Below, piece after piece: positions 8,736 through 21,861 of a stretch of DNA of 64,000 nucleotides. The DNA lies in NCBI RefSeq assembly GCF_000348785.1, contig NC_020520.1, forward strand, positions 806,001-870,000. The letters run 5' to 3'. Each line of letters opens with the position of its first letter. The stretch's first letter is position 1. The position numbers and the translations under genes were made by a program. This DNA is from Ilumatobacter coccineus YM16-304 (GTDB taxonomy: Bacteria; Actinomycetota; Acidimicrobiia; Acidimicrobiales; Ilumatobacteraceae). Below the pieces are notes generated by a model. The model ran no database searches. It saw only the letters and a program-made list of their open reading frames with translations, and was not told the DNA's origin.

Positions 8736-9965
8736 ATGCTTGCAACGAGAACGACGAGGGCGAGGTGGGCTGCACTCGGCGCAGCCGTCGCGATCACCGC
8801 CGGTGCGGGAGGGCTGACGTTCGTCAGCGCAGCCGACGGCGACGGCGGCAGCACCTTCGTGCCGATCACGCCGTGCCGCATCGGAGACAGCCGGTCGGCG
8901 CCGAACAACGTCGGTCCGTACGAAGGTCCGATCGGGCCGGCGGCGGAGTACACGTACGACGGACGTGGGACGTCGGGTGAGTGCGAACTCCCCGACGACG
9001 CCACGGCGCTGTCGGTCAACCTCACATCGGCAGCGGCGTCGGCGCGGAGCTTCTACACGGCGTACCCCACCGGTGAGACGCGGCCGCTCGCGGCACATCT
9101 GGTCCCTGGCGCAGGAACACCGGTGACCGAGAACGGCGTCCAGGTCGCGCTCTCCGACGACGGGAAGTTCACGGTCTACAACAACGCCGGCACGAGCCAC
9201 GTCATCATCGACGTGCTCGGTGTGTTCGTGCCGAGCTCCGGCGGCGGGGTCGCTGGCCCAGCCGGTCCCGCTGGACCCGCTGGACCGGCCGGACCCGAGA
9301 AGGAACTGTTCTCGCCCGACGGCGACGGCGACGGTTTCGGTGGCATCTACGTCAACGCCGGGCAGATCCAGCTCGCCGTGACGGCGCCGAGCGGGTTCGG
9401 GCCGATCGGCGACTGCGACGACTTCGACCCGGCGATCAACCCGGACGGCACCGAAGTACTCGACACGTACCAGGACGAGGACTGTGACGGCTTCCAGCTG
9501 CAGACGCTCTACACCGACGGCGATGGTGACTACTGGGGCGTGGGCGCGGGCACCCCGACCGAGGTCGACACCAACACCGGACCGCCGGCCGGGCTGACCT
9601 CCAACTTCGGTGACTGCGATGACGCCGATCCGTCGATCAACCCGAACGCGTTCGACGTTCCCGGCGACGGGATCGACCAGAACTGCGACTCGTACAACGA
9701 GCCGCTCAGCGACGGGGACGGCGACCTCGAGAACCTCGGCCTCGACCACTACTTCGGGAGCCAGTGCAACGACGGTGTCGACAACGACGGCGACGGCAAC
9801 GTCGACTACGACTTCGGCTTCGGCGGTGGAGACGGCGAATGCGACAGTGAGTTCGATGCGTTCGAAGGCGATTGCGACGATGGCGATCCGACCGTGAACT
9901 CGGCGGCGACCGAGACCGCTGGGGACTTCGTCGATCAGAACTGCAACGGCGACGACGACACCTGA
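8736..9965 (+). CDS. Secreted protein with surface module, collagen-like linker and MopE-type metal-binding motifs
   Basis: A 409-residue exported protein; signal peptide MLATRTTRARW plus an AAVAITAGAGG core, cleavage near FVSAADG. Residues ~40-165 are a surface module paralogous to that of the upstream gene (ITPCRIGDSR, YDGRGTSGEC, YNNAGTSHVIIDVLGVF). A short collagen-like stretch of AGP triplets (about 174-187) leads to a C-terminal half with three GDCDDxDPxxN motifs, each followed by a D/GxxxDQNC or DxDCDG segment. These match the putative metal-binding motif of MopE-like and thrombospondin-type-3-like proteins, with Cys pairs and dense Asp for Ca or Cu binding. ATG 8736 is chosen because the signal peptide starts there. 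It lies between the two copies of the 60-bp hairpin element. Confidence 0.75.
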   Translation: MLATRTTRARWAALGAAVAITAGAGGLTFVSAADGDGGSTFVPITPCRIGDSRSAPNNVGPYEGPIGPAAEYTYDGRGTSGECELPDDATALSVNLTSAAASARSFYTAYPTGETRPLAAHLVPGAGTPVTENGVQVALSDDGKFTVYNNAGTSHVIIDVLGVFVPSSGGGVAGPAGPAGPAGPAGPEKELFSPDGDGDGFGGIYVNAGQIQLAVTAPSGFGPIGDCDDFDPAINPDGTEVLDTYQDEDCDGFQLQTLYTDGDGDYWGVGAGTPTEVDTNTGPPAGLTSNFGDCDDADPSINPNAFDVPGDGIDQNCDSYNEPLSDGDGDLENLGLDHYFGSQCNDGVDNDGDGNVDYDFGFGGGDGECDSEFDAFEGDCDDGDPTVNSAATETAGDFVDQNCNGDDDT

Positions 9966-9981
9966 GTCACCGAGCCGTCGG

Positions 9982-10041
9982 GAAGTGTGAGCTCACCGCG
10001 CCGAGATCGGCGCAGAGGGCTCACACTTTCGCGTTCGGCCT
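9982..10041. repeat. 60-bp hairpin element, copy 2
   Basis: Same length and order as the copy at 8585-8644, 16 bp after the stop of the MopE-motif protein. The outer stem is AAGTGTGAGC with GCTCACACTT: one A-T pair of copy 1 has become G-C through changes in both arms, so pairing is preserved. One inner pair is lost (GCGCAG for GCGCGG). Confidence 0.75.
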
Positions 10042-10066
10042 CACACTCAGCACCGGCGGCGGACGC

Positions 10067-10249
10067 TCAGCCGTTCGTGTCGGCGGTGGCGTCGCTGGAG
10101 GCGTCGGCCGGCTCGTCGTCGCCGTGCAGTGCGTTCTTGAGTTCCTTCTGCGCCAGGCCGAGGTTGCGGGCCAGCTTCGGGATCTGCGAGCCGCCGAACA
10201 GCAGCAGGATCACAACCACCAGGACCATTCCTTCGGATCCGCCAAGCAT
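10067..10249 (-). CDS. tatA: Sec-independent protein translocase TatA/E family protein
   Basis: A 60-residue protein. A short N-terminal hydrophobic helix (GMVLVVVILLLFGGSQIPKL) ends in the FGxxxxP hinge, followed by an amphipathic helix (ARNLGLAQKELKNAL) and a short acidic tail. This is the TatA/E pattern: many copies form the pore that exports folded twin-arginine substrates with TatC. A strong Shine-Dalgarno (AAGGAG) precedes ATG 10249. No tatC or tatB is nearby. A second paralogue lies at 39789-39971. Very short but clear. Confidence 0.9.
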   Translation of the reverse strand: MLGGSEGMVLVVVILLLFGGSQIPKLARNLGLAQKELKNALHGDDEPADASSDATADTNG

Positions 10250-10435
10250 CGTGTATCTCCTTCGTCGCGGGCACGACGTCTGGCGGCTGTCGGAGTCGCC
10301 CGGTGTCGCCCCGGTCGGGTGTCTGAATCGTCGGCGAGAGGGGAGCAGGCTCGTGACCAGGTCGAACTCGTCGCCAACGATCTTGCGCCTCCGTCCCCGC
10401 CGAGGTCAATGTGACAGACGTCCGAAAACGACGAC

Positions 10436-10480
10436 GCCCCGCCGGACGGTTTGTCTCAGAGACAAACCGTCCGGCGGGGC
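10436..10480 (-). terminator. Perfect 22-bp-stem palindrome downstream of hppA
   Basis: GCCCCGCCGG...GTTTGTCTC, a single A, then the exact reverse complement: 22 + 1 + 22 bases with no mismatch. It lies 36 bp past the hppA stop, and on the minus strand it is followed by a T-rich run (GTCGTTTTC). This fits a strong intrinsic terminator for hppA, placed between it and the downstream tatA. Confidence 0.75.
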
Positions 10481-10516
10481 AGACGTGCGGATCAGGTGTG
10501 GATCAGACCAAGGTCA

Positions 10517-12613
<2,097 letters not shown>

Positions 12614-12873
12614 GGGGTGGTGCCTCCTGGGCGTGATCGGTCGTCGCGTGGTTCGCAACGATTGTCATCGTTCGCGGGCTTCCCCCCGTCGAACCGGACC
12701 ATGATGGCCGGTCGATGAGGTTACGATGAAATCAGAGCGACCGGTCACACGATCGGTTGACCCCGCGCGAGTCACATCGTCGAGCTCGCGATTCGGGAAG
12801 GCCGCGGTTCACGATCACTGCGATGCATGCGGTTCGCGATCGGACGACACGTCGCTGCTCATGACGGTCGCCG

Positions 12874-14355
12874 TCAGAGACCGCTAGCCAAGGTGACGGT
12901 GTCGGCGGGAACGCTGATCTGGACGACCGATCCTGCGGCGTCGGCGGGATCGATCTCGAAACAGGCGGCGAACGTCTTCGGTTCGTCGGGGAACGCCATC
13001 AGGTGGTCGTCGCCGAAGTTCCAATCGACGCCTCCCTCGGGAGCCGGGGCGGCGGCGAACACGTCGAACACGCCGGGGCAGTACGACGTCCAGTCGTAGA
13101 GCTCGGTGCCGTCGCCCGACACGAGAGTCCAGTCGGCGCCCCACGTCGGCGCGATCGGGCCGAACTCCTGCGGATCGAGGTTGGTGACCTCGACGTCGAC
13201 CATCACGTACGAGCGAGTGTCGGACGGCGGGCGAACCGTGTCGCCGAGCCGCTCGGCCAGAAGCTCGACGTCGTCGACCGATGCGCCGACCACCTTGAGA
13301 TCGAACACGAGGTCGGTCCCGACGAGTTGCTCCGTGCTGCCGGAGTCGGCGGCCTGCGCCGTGTTCGCCGTCGGCCCGTTGTCGGGGAGACGCATCGTGA
13401 CCGGGGCGTCGTCGCCGAGGAACACCGAGACGACGGCGAGCGCTTCGGCGGCATCCTCCTCCTCGACGATCACGCACGTGTTGAAGACGACCTGATCGCC
13501 CTGCTGCTGTTCCGTCGTGAGGCCGTGGATCGACAGATACGAGTCGGGAACGTGGGCGCCGCAATCGTCGTCGTCGTGGTCGTAGACGACGAGGTCGTAG
13601 CCACCGATCGCTCCGATCTGGATGTCGCTGGCCCGGCCGGGTGCGTCAGCGATCCGTGTGGCGGTCACCTCGGTCAGGATCGCTCGGCGACTACCGCCGA
13701 CCCGGTTCCTCGACGAGTACGCCTCCAGGAAGTCGGCAGCGTCTCGGTCGACTCCCGTGATCTCGATGCGCCAGCCGTCGAGTTCGACCGGGCCGGGAGG
13801 GACAGCGGCCTCGGTGGCCGCGGCGACCCGTGCGATGCGTTCGCGTTCGAGCCGTTTCGCCTCGGCGATCTCCGCGAGACGAGTTTCGCGGGCCTCGAAC
13901 GAGACCGATCGGCCACCCGGGTCGAGTCGCACCTCGCCGTCGTCGCGGAAGCTGAAGTCGCCCGAACACGACACCAGGTAGCCATTGGTGCGGTCCCACG
14001 TGCCGTCGCCATCGGCTTGTTTCCAGTCGGCAGCGCAGGTGAGTTCGCCTGCATCGCCCTGGTTGAACGCGGCGACCTCGAACTCGGTGCTGCCGTCCTC
14101 CAGCACCGACACCGTGGTCGTCCACGGCAGATCGACGACCATCGACTCACCGCGGTATTCGTACGGGTCGTCGAGTTCGAGGTCGGGGGTGAACGGCGCC
14201 CGCCGGCCGTCCGGATACACCAGCGCCTGGTCGACGCCATCCCCCGAGATGGTCACCTCGATCGTGACGCCCGGCGCCGACCCGGACGAGCAGGCGGCAC
14301 CGAGCGCAGCGAGGCAGCACACGATCGCGGAGGCGGTGACACGGCGAAGGTCCAT
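12874..14355 (-). CDS. Lipoprotein with two DUF4352-like beta-sandwich domains
   Basis: A 493-residue protein. The N-terminus MDLRRVTASAIV...LAALGAAC is a lipoprotein signal with lipobox LGAAC. An N-terminal beta-rich part (Cys pair around CAADW/VSCSG) is followed by a charged helix (about residues 155-185, RLAEIAEAKRLERERIARV) and two domains of about 120 residues with the same order of motifs. The second has SYVMVDVEVTNLDPQEFGP, typical of the DUF4352/TRF2-like immunoglobulin fold of secreted actinobacterial proteins. I chose ATG 14355 because the signal peptide starts there. No partner gene; 164 bp separate it from the divergent sdhC. Function unknown. Confidence 0.65.
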   Translation of the reverse strand: MDLRRVTASAIVCCLAALGAACSSGSAPGVTIEVTISGDGVDQALVYPDGRRAPFTPDLELDDPYEYRGESMVVDLPWTTTVSVLEDGSTEFEVAAFNQGDAGELTCAADWKQADGDGTWDRTNGYLVSCSGDFSFRDDGEVRLDPGGRSVSFEARETRLAEIAEAKRLERERIARVAAATEAAVPPGPVELDGWRIEITGVDRDAADFLEAYSSRNRVGGSRRAILTEVTATRIADAPGRASDIQIGAIGGYDLVVYDHDDDDCGAHVPDSYLSIHGLTTEQQQGDQVVFNTCVIVEEEDAAEALAVVSVFLGDDAPVTMRLPDNGPTANTAQAADSGSTEQLVGTDLVFDLKVVGASVDDVELLAERLGDTVRPPSDTRSYVMVDVEVTNLDPQEFGPIAPTWGADWTLVSGDGTELYDWTSYCPGVFDVFAAAPAPEGGVDWNFGDDHLMAFPDEPKTFAACFEIDPADAAGSVVQISVPADTVTLASGL

Positions 14356-14520
14356 GCGGCAACGTTCCGACACTGCCGTGAACGAAGCGTGAACCGGTCG
14401 TCGCTCGCAGGCGCCGACCGTCCGCAGGCCGGCGGCGCGGCGTCGCGTGACGAACGCCATGAAGGATCGACGGCGGCGGATTCGGTGCGGTCCGGACGCG
14501 GGCGAGTAGGTTCAGGTCCT

Positions 14521-15335
14521 ATGGCACAGACGTTGAGCCGAGGACCTGTGACGGGCACCGCCGTCAAGGAACCGGCGAAGAAGAAACCGTTCGTTCTCGA
14601 CCTGTACGCAACTGCGGTCGGCAAGAAGTACGTCATGGCGGTGACCGGCCTGATCGGCATCGGCTTCGTCATCACGCACATGATCGGCAACCTCAAGATG
14701 TACCTCGGTGTCATCGACGAGGGCAACGGTGAGCGTGCCTACGACATCGACATCTACGGAGAGTTCCTGCGTGAGCTCGCCGTGCCGCTGCTCCCGCGCA
14801 CGTACGTGCTCTGGGGTCTGCGCATCGTGCTGATCGCTGCGGTCGCGCTGCACATCCACGCCGCCGCCGGACTCACGAAGATGAACCACGAAGCTCGCTC
14901 GGTCAAGTACCAGTCGGCCCGTGACTACCAGGTCGCCAACTTCGCGAGCCGTTCGATGCGCTGGACCGGCTCGATCGTGTCGATCTTCATCGTCTGGCAC
15001 CTCGCCGACCTCACGTGGGGGTTCGTGCACCCCGACCACGTCGTCGGCGCCGCCTACTACAACATCAGTGAATCGCTCAGCCGTATCCCGGTGGCGATCC
15101 TCTACATCGTCGGCAACGTCGCCCTGGGTATCCACCTGTTCCACGGCGTCTGGTCGCTGTTCCAGTCGCTCGGCTGGAACAACCCGAAGTTCAACGCGTG
15201 GCGTCGCAACATCGCGATCGGCACCGCAGCACTCATCGTGGCCGGAAACGTCTCGTTCCCGGTCGCAGTCATGGCGGGAGTGGTCGAGTACGACCCGGCT
15301 GCCGTCACACACCCCGTCGGAGAAGAGGCCGGAGA

Positions 15336-15339
<4 letters not shown>
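14521..15339 (+). CDS. sdhC: Succinate dehydrogenase cytochrome b subunit
   Basis: A 272-residue membrane subunit of the single-polypeptide cytochrome b558 type (di-haem class, no separate SdhD). It anchors SdhAB and passes electrons to the quinone. Five hydrophobic segments are visible, with candidate haem-ligand His in [30 protein letters not shown] and GIHLFHGVW. The N-terminus [23 protein letters not shown] is typical of the family. ATG 14521 follows a short untranslated region; its stop overlaps the sdhA start (ATGA), giving the order sdhC-sdhA-sdhB. Confidence 0.93.
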
Positions 15340-17258
<1,919 letters not shown>

Positions 17259-17315
17259 CGCCCAGGCGAATCCAGCAGAGCATCGAACGCAGAGTCTGAG
17301 AAGAGAAGCAGAGCA

Positions 17316-18089
17316 GTGACCACACTCACCAACATCACCCTCAAGGTCTGGCGCCAGGACGGACCCGGTCAGCAAGGCCGTTTCGAAACCCACCAGATCC
17401 CCGAGATCAGCGACGAAGCGTCGTTCCTCGAGATGCTCGACATCTTGAACGAACGCCTCATCGAGGAGAACAAGGAAGCGATCGTCTTCGACCACGATTG
17501 CCGCGAGGGCATCTGTGGCACCTGCTCGTTGATGATCGACGGTCAGGCGCACGGCCCCGAGAAGGCCACCGCCACGTGTCAGCTGCACATGCGTACGTTC
17601 GAGTCGGGTGCCGAGATCGTGATCGAACCGTTCCGTGCGACGGCGTTCCCGATCATCAAGGACCTCATGGTCGACCGGGCTCCGTTCGACCGGATCATCG
17701 AGTCGGGTGGCTTCATCACCGCGCCGACCGGTGGGGCCCCCGACGCGAACCTCATCCCGATCCCGAAGCCGGTCGCCGACTCGGCGATGGACAACGCCGA
17801 GTGCATCGGTTGCGGCGCCTGCGTGGCAGCGTGCCCGAACGGTGCAGCGAGCCTCTTCACCTCAGCCAAGATCGCACACCTCAACCTGCTCCCGCAGGGC
17901 CAGGCCGAGCGCTTCAAGCGCACCGAGGCCATGGTCGAGACGATGGAGGAGTACTTCGGTTCGTGCACGAACCACGGTGAGTGCAGCTCGGCGTGTCCGA
18001 AGGAGATCTCGATCGACTCGATCGCCCTGATGAACGCCGACTACCTCAAGTCGAAGATCAAGAACCGCAAAGCCCTCTCCCGCCGCTGA
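17316..18089 (+). CDS. sdhB: Succinate dehydrogenase iron-sulfur subunit
   Basis: A 257-residue electron-transfer subunit between SdhA and SdhC. All three clusters can be seen: [2Fe-2S] with Cys62, Cys67, Cys70 and Cys88 (DCREGICGTC, TCQL); [4Fe-4S] with Cys163, 166, 169 (CIGCGACVAACP); and the [3Fe-4S] set around SCTNHGECSSACP. The start is GTG 17316 with only a weak Shine-Dalgarno (AGAAGCAG). Last gene of the sdhCAB operon; a weak GTGAGG/CCTCAC hairpin lies shortly after the stop. Confidence 0.96.
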   Translation: MTTLTNITLKVWRQDGPGQQGRFETHQIPEISDEASFLEMLDILNERLIEENKEAIVFDHDCREGICGTCSLMIDGQAHGPEKATATCQLHMRTFESGAEIVIEPFRATAFPIIKDLMVDRAPFDRIIESGGFITAPTGGAPDANLIPIPKPVADSAMDNAECIGCGACVAACPNGAASLFTSAKIAHLNLLPQGQAERFKRTEAMVETMEEYFGSCTNHGECSSACPKEISIDSIALMNADYLKSKIKNRKALSRR

Positions 18090-18241
18090 TCTCACCTCCG
18101 CGGCGCCCGATGCTCGCTGAGTGAGGAGTGCGTCGAAGGCCTCACGTTGCTCGAGTTCACGTTCGGGCCGCGCTGCTGTGGCATGCTGGCTCCGTCGAAA
18201 ATTTGACGGGCGGCGGTGACGCCGTGGAGAGGGATGAGCAG

Positions 18242-21200
18242 ATGACCACACCAGCAGGTAACCGCGCACGCAAGGCGAGCCGCGTCGGGGGAGCGATCAC
18301 CGTCATTGGCGGCATGCTCGTCGTCGGAGACGGCGGGCCTGTCGGCGCCGCGACGCTGACCGTCGACACCGCATCCGACGACCCGGCCGATGGGCTGACG
18401 CTCCGAGAAGCGATCGACACTGCCGCAGACGGCGACACGATCGTGTTCGATCCGTCGCTTGCCGGGGCGACGATCGAATTCGACGGCCTGACGAATGGCC
18501 AACTCAGGATCGTTACCGATCTCACGATCACGGGTCTGGGGCGCGACGCCCTCACCCTCACGTCGAACGACGGCGACGTGTTGTACATCTACAACCACTC
18601 GGTCACGGTGACCGACCTGTCGATCGAGGCGGCCCCCGACGACGGCATCGAGGTATCGGACAACGGGGGCGGCCCGACTCTCACCCTGACCCGTGTCGAC
18701 ATCTCGGGGAGTTCCTCCGACGGCGTGAATTTCGAGAGCGTCACGGGGTCGGTGTCGATCAGCGACTCGACGCTGACGGAAAACGGCAGTCGTGGCGTGG
18801 CGATGAACCAGGTCCACGACCTGACCGTGATGGATTCGACGCTCACGGGCAACGACTCGAGCGCCATCTACGCAGATGACGTCTACGGCGATGTGATGAT
18901 CTCCGGATCGACGTTCGACGACAACGGTCGCGCGGGTGTCGGTCTCGAAGAAGTTCGGGGCAACCTCAGCGTCACCAACTCCACGTTCACCGGCAACGAC
19001 AACGACGCGATCTATGTCGACGACTTCGTCGAGGGCGACGTGACACTGACCGATCTCGAACTCGTCGACAACGGTGACGCCTGGAGCTTGCAAGACGTCG
19101 CAGGGGCAGCCGTCACGATCACCGATGTCACGGCGAGTGCAACGGGCGTCGACACCGACAACGACATGCAGTTGTACGCCGACACCGGGGTTGCCACGAG
19201 CCCCACGCTGACGGTGTCGAACGTGACGGGCGCCGGAGATGACACCTCCTTCCGCCTGTACGGCTTCGGAGACACCACCATCTCCAATGTCGAGCTCACC
19301 GGCACCAACGGGGCGTACCTTCGCGCCCGGCGCATGCACGGTGACGTGTCGATCACCGATTCTCGAGTGGTCGGCGAGCGGTATGCCAGCTTGTACCTGT
19401 ATCGGGCGTACGATGCCGACATCAGCATCGATGAGGTCGAGGTCAACGGTGAGGTCGGAATGCGACGCATCTACGACGGCGCCATCAACATTTCGAACGC
19501 CACGGTGGGGTCCGAGCGCGACGGCGGCATCGAGATTCGTTACGCGTCCGACGTGTCGATCTCGGATGTCTCCGTCAGCAGCCCCGACGACACGGGCATC
19601 GAACTCAACTACATCGAGAGTTCGGTCGGTGCATCGCTCCCAGGTGACATCACCATCGAACGGGCCACCGTGAGTGGGGCCGGTGATGAGGGAATTCGTG
19701 TTCGCCGGGCCGAAGACGGAGTGGTCACCATCACCGATACCGAGATCGCCGATGCCGGGGAGGTGGGTCTGTACCTCAGGTACGTGGGGGACATGACCCT
19801 GAACCGTGTCACGATCACCGGCTCCGAGGAAGAGGCGGTCTCCGCTGATCGAGGTCTCGGGACTCTTTCGATCGCCAGTTCCACGCTGATCGACAACGGC
19901 GGGGCGGGGGACCATGCCCTCAACCTGTACGACGGCACCGTTGACATCGCTCACTCCACCATCGCCGGCAACGGCGCAGGTGCGAGCAGCGGTGGCATCG
20001 AGGTGTACGCCGCCGACGTCACCATCGATCACACGATCCTCACGGAGAACGGAGGCACTGCGGTATTCGTCGACGGTCCGGGCAGCGTCACGGCAACGAA
20101 CTCGTTGGTGCCCGTCGGCTCCGGCCTCGGAGCGTCGAACGTCGAATCCGACACGGCCGATCTGTCCCCGGTCGGCGATTTCGGCGGTGAGACTCGAGTC
20201 GCTCCGCCGCTCAGCGGGTCCGCGGCCGTCGACGCCGGCGATCCAGCCATCGCTGGTGAACCTGCGACCGACCAGCGTGGTGGCCCGCGCAAGATCGGCA
20301 CGATCGACATCGGCGCCGTCGAGGTCGACCCGGTGAGTTCGGTCGCTGTGGCCGACGCGACCGTCGACGAGAACGCAGGTGTGGTGTCGGTGGAGGTGGA
20401 GCGCACCGGCTCGGTCGACCTCCCCATCAGCGTCGACCTCGCTACGGTTGACGGTTCGGCAACTGCGGGCGACGACTACACCGCAACGACCGGCACCGTG
20501 TCGTGGGCCGCTGGCGAAACCGGTGTGAAGACCGTCGACGTCCCGATCACGGACGACACGATCGCGGAGCCGTCGGAGACGTTCGCGGTGAACCTCTCCA
20601 ACCCAGTTGACACGACGATCTCCGATGCCGAGGCGACCGTGACGATTCTGGACGTGCCGCCCCCGCTCGCCGCGCTGTCGCCGGCACGTCTCGCCGACAC
20701 TCGCGCTGGCAAATCGACGGTCGACGACGACTTCAACGGCGACGGGAAACTCGGCGCGGGCGACGAGTACAAGGTCCAGATCGCAGGACGAGGCGGTGTG
20801 CCCGCCGACGCAAAGGCCGCGACGATCAACGTGACGGCTATCGGCGCCGACAGCAACGGGTTCGTCACCGTTCACCCGTGCCTCCCGACGCCGCCGAACG
20901 CGTCATCGCTCAACTACACCGCTGGAGTCAACCTGGGCAACGAGGTCACGGTGCCGCTCGACGCGAACGGCGCGGCGTGTTTCTACACCTCGAGTTCCGT
21001 ACATCTCACGGTCGACGTCGTCGCGTTCATGCCCGGCGAGGGTCGGGGGATGCCGTTGACGCCTGCCCGTTTGCTCGACACTCGAATCGGAGCAACGACC
21101 GTCGACGGCCGCGCCGCCGGCCGTGGTCGGGTTCCTGCGGGCGCGTTCGAACAGTTGAGCGTGGCTGGTCGAGGTGGTGTCCCCGCCGACGCCGCCGCCG

Positions 21201-21799
21201 TCATCGTGAACGTCACATCGATCGGCGCCTCGGGCAACGGGTACGTCACGGCGCACCCGTGCCTCCCCACCGCGCCGAACGCGTCGTCGCTCAACGTCGT
21301 CGCTGGCGTCAACCGGGGCAACGAACTGATCGCGCAGGTCGATGCGAACGGCGACATCTGTCTGTTCGTGTCGACCGAAATGAACCTCACGGTCGACGTG
21401 ACCGGCTACATCCCGAACGGCACGGCGCTGAACTCGGTGTCTCCCGCTCGCATCCTCGACACCAGAGCGAACGGCGAGACCGTCGACGACATGTCGGAGA
21501 AGGAGGGCAAGCGCTCCGCGGGTTCGGAGTACACGCTGCAGGTGGGCGGTCGCGGCGGCGTGCCGGGCGATGCGAAGGCGGCGATCTTGAACGTCACGGC
21601 GATCAATCCGGAGAGCGTGGGGTTCCTGACGGTGCACCCGTGTGTGTCGCCACGACCCGAGGTCGCTGCGCTGAACTACGTCCCTGGAGTGAACGGCGGC
21701 AACGAGATCGTCGCCTCGCTCGACGCGAGCGGTCAGGCGTGCATCTACACCTCAGCCGCTGCCGACATCACGGTCGACGTGGTCGGCTACCTCGCCTGA
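18242..21799 (+). CDS. Large secreted beta-helix protein with Calx-beta domain and three C-terminal surface modules
   Basis: An 1185-residue exported protein. After an N-terminal signal (basic RARKASRVGG, then a hydrophobic ITVIGGMLVVG) comes a CSLREAI-type entry motif (LTLREAIDTAADGDTIVFD). A long right-handed parallel beta-helix of short strands follows (VTISGSTFDDNG, SVTNSTFTGND and variants) to about residue 690. A Calx-beta domain (SSVAVADATVDENAG to ATVTILD, ~697-802) and three copies of the ~130-residue surface module follow: LSPARLADTR, LTPARLLDTR and VSPARILDTR, each ending in VDVVAF/VDVTGY/VDVVGY. ATG 18242 is chosen because it starts the signal and follows GAGAGGGATGAG. Probably an adhesin or polysaccharide-binding surface protein; substrate unknown. 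Confidence 0.8.
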   Translation: MTTPAGNRARKASRVGGAITVIGGMLVVGDGGPVGAATLTVDTASDDPADGLTLREAIDTAADGDTIVFDPSLAGATIEFDGLTNGQLRIVTDLTITGLGRDALTLTSNDGDVLYIYNHSVTVTDLSIEAAPDDGIEVSDNGGGPTLTLTRVDISGSSSDGVNFESVTGSVSISDSTLTENGSRGVAMNQVHDLTVMDSTLTGNDSSAIYADDVYGDVMISGSTFDDNGRAGVGLEEVRGNLSVTNSTFTGNDNDAIYVDDFVEGDVTLTDLELVDNGDAWSLQDVAGAAVTITDVTASATGVDTDNDMQLYADTGVATSPTLTVSNVTGAGDDTSFRLYGFGDTTISNVELTGTNGAYLRARRMHGDVSITDSRVVGERYASLYLYRAYDADISIDEVEVNGEVGMRRIYDGAINISNATVGSERDGGIEIRYASDVSISDVSVSSPDDTGIELNYIESSVGASLPGDITIERATVSGAGDEGIRVRRAEDGVVTITDTEIADAGEVGLYLRYVGDMTLNRVTITGSEEEAVSADRGLGTLSIASSTLIDNGGAGDHALNLYDGTVDIAHSTIAGNGAGASSGGIEVYAADVTIDHTILTENGGTAVFVDGPGSVTATNSLVPVGSGLGASNVESDTADLSPVGDFGGETRVAPPLSGSAAVDAGDPAIAGEPATDQRGGPRKIGTIDIGAVEVDPVSSVAVADATVDENAGVVSVEVERTGSVDLPISVDLATVDGSATAGDDYTATTGTVSWAAGETGVKTVDVPITDDTIAEPSETFAVNLSNPVDTTISDAEATVTILDVPPPLAALSPARLADTRAGKSTVDDDFNGDGKLGAGDEYKVQIAGRGGVPADAKAATINVTAIGADSNGFVTVHPCLPTPPNASSLNYTAGVNLGNEVTVPLDANGAACFYTSSSVHLTVDVVAFMPGEGRGMPLTPARLLDTRIGATTVDGRAAGRGRVPAGAFEQLSVAGRGGVPADAAAVIVNVTSIGASGNGYVTAHPCLPTAPNASSLNVVAGVNRGNELIAQVDANGDICLFVSTEMNLTVDVTGYIPNGTALNSVSPARILDTRANGETVDDMSEKEGKRSAGSEYTLQVGGRGGVPGDAKAAILNVTAINPESVGFLTVHPCVSPRPEVAALNYVPGVNGGNEIVASLDASGQACIYTSAAADITVDVVGYLA

Positions 21800-21823
21800 T
21801 CCCGACAACTCGTCGGAACCGCG

Positions 21824-21856
21824 TGCGTCATCTGGTGTCTGACACCGGATGACGCA
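21824..21856. terminator. Bidirectional terminator-like hairpin
   Basis: TGCGTCATC-T-GGTGTC, one base, GACACC-G-GATGACGCA: a 15-bp interrupted stem between the convergent genes ending at 21799 (+) and 21862 (-). There is no long T run, so the call rests on the stem and its position. Confidence 0.6.
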
Positions 21857-21861
21857 GTCGG

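Noticed and set aside
12614-12873. Riboswitch or small RNA upstream of hppA
   Set aside because: No conserved riboswitch core or clear terminator-like switch was recognisable; only a promoter region is likely.
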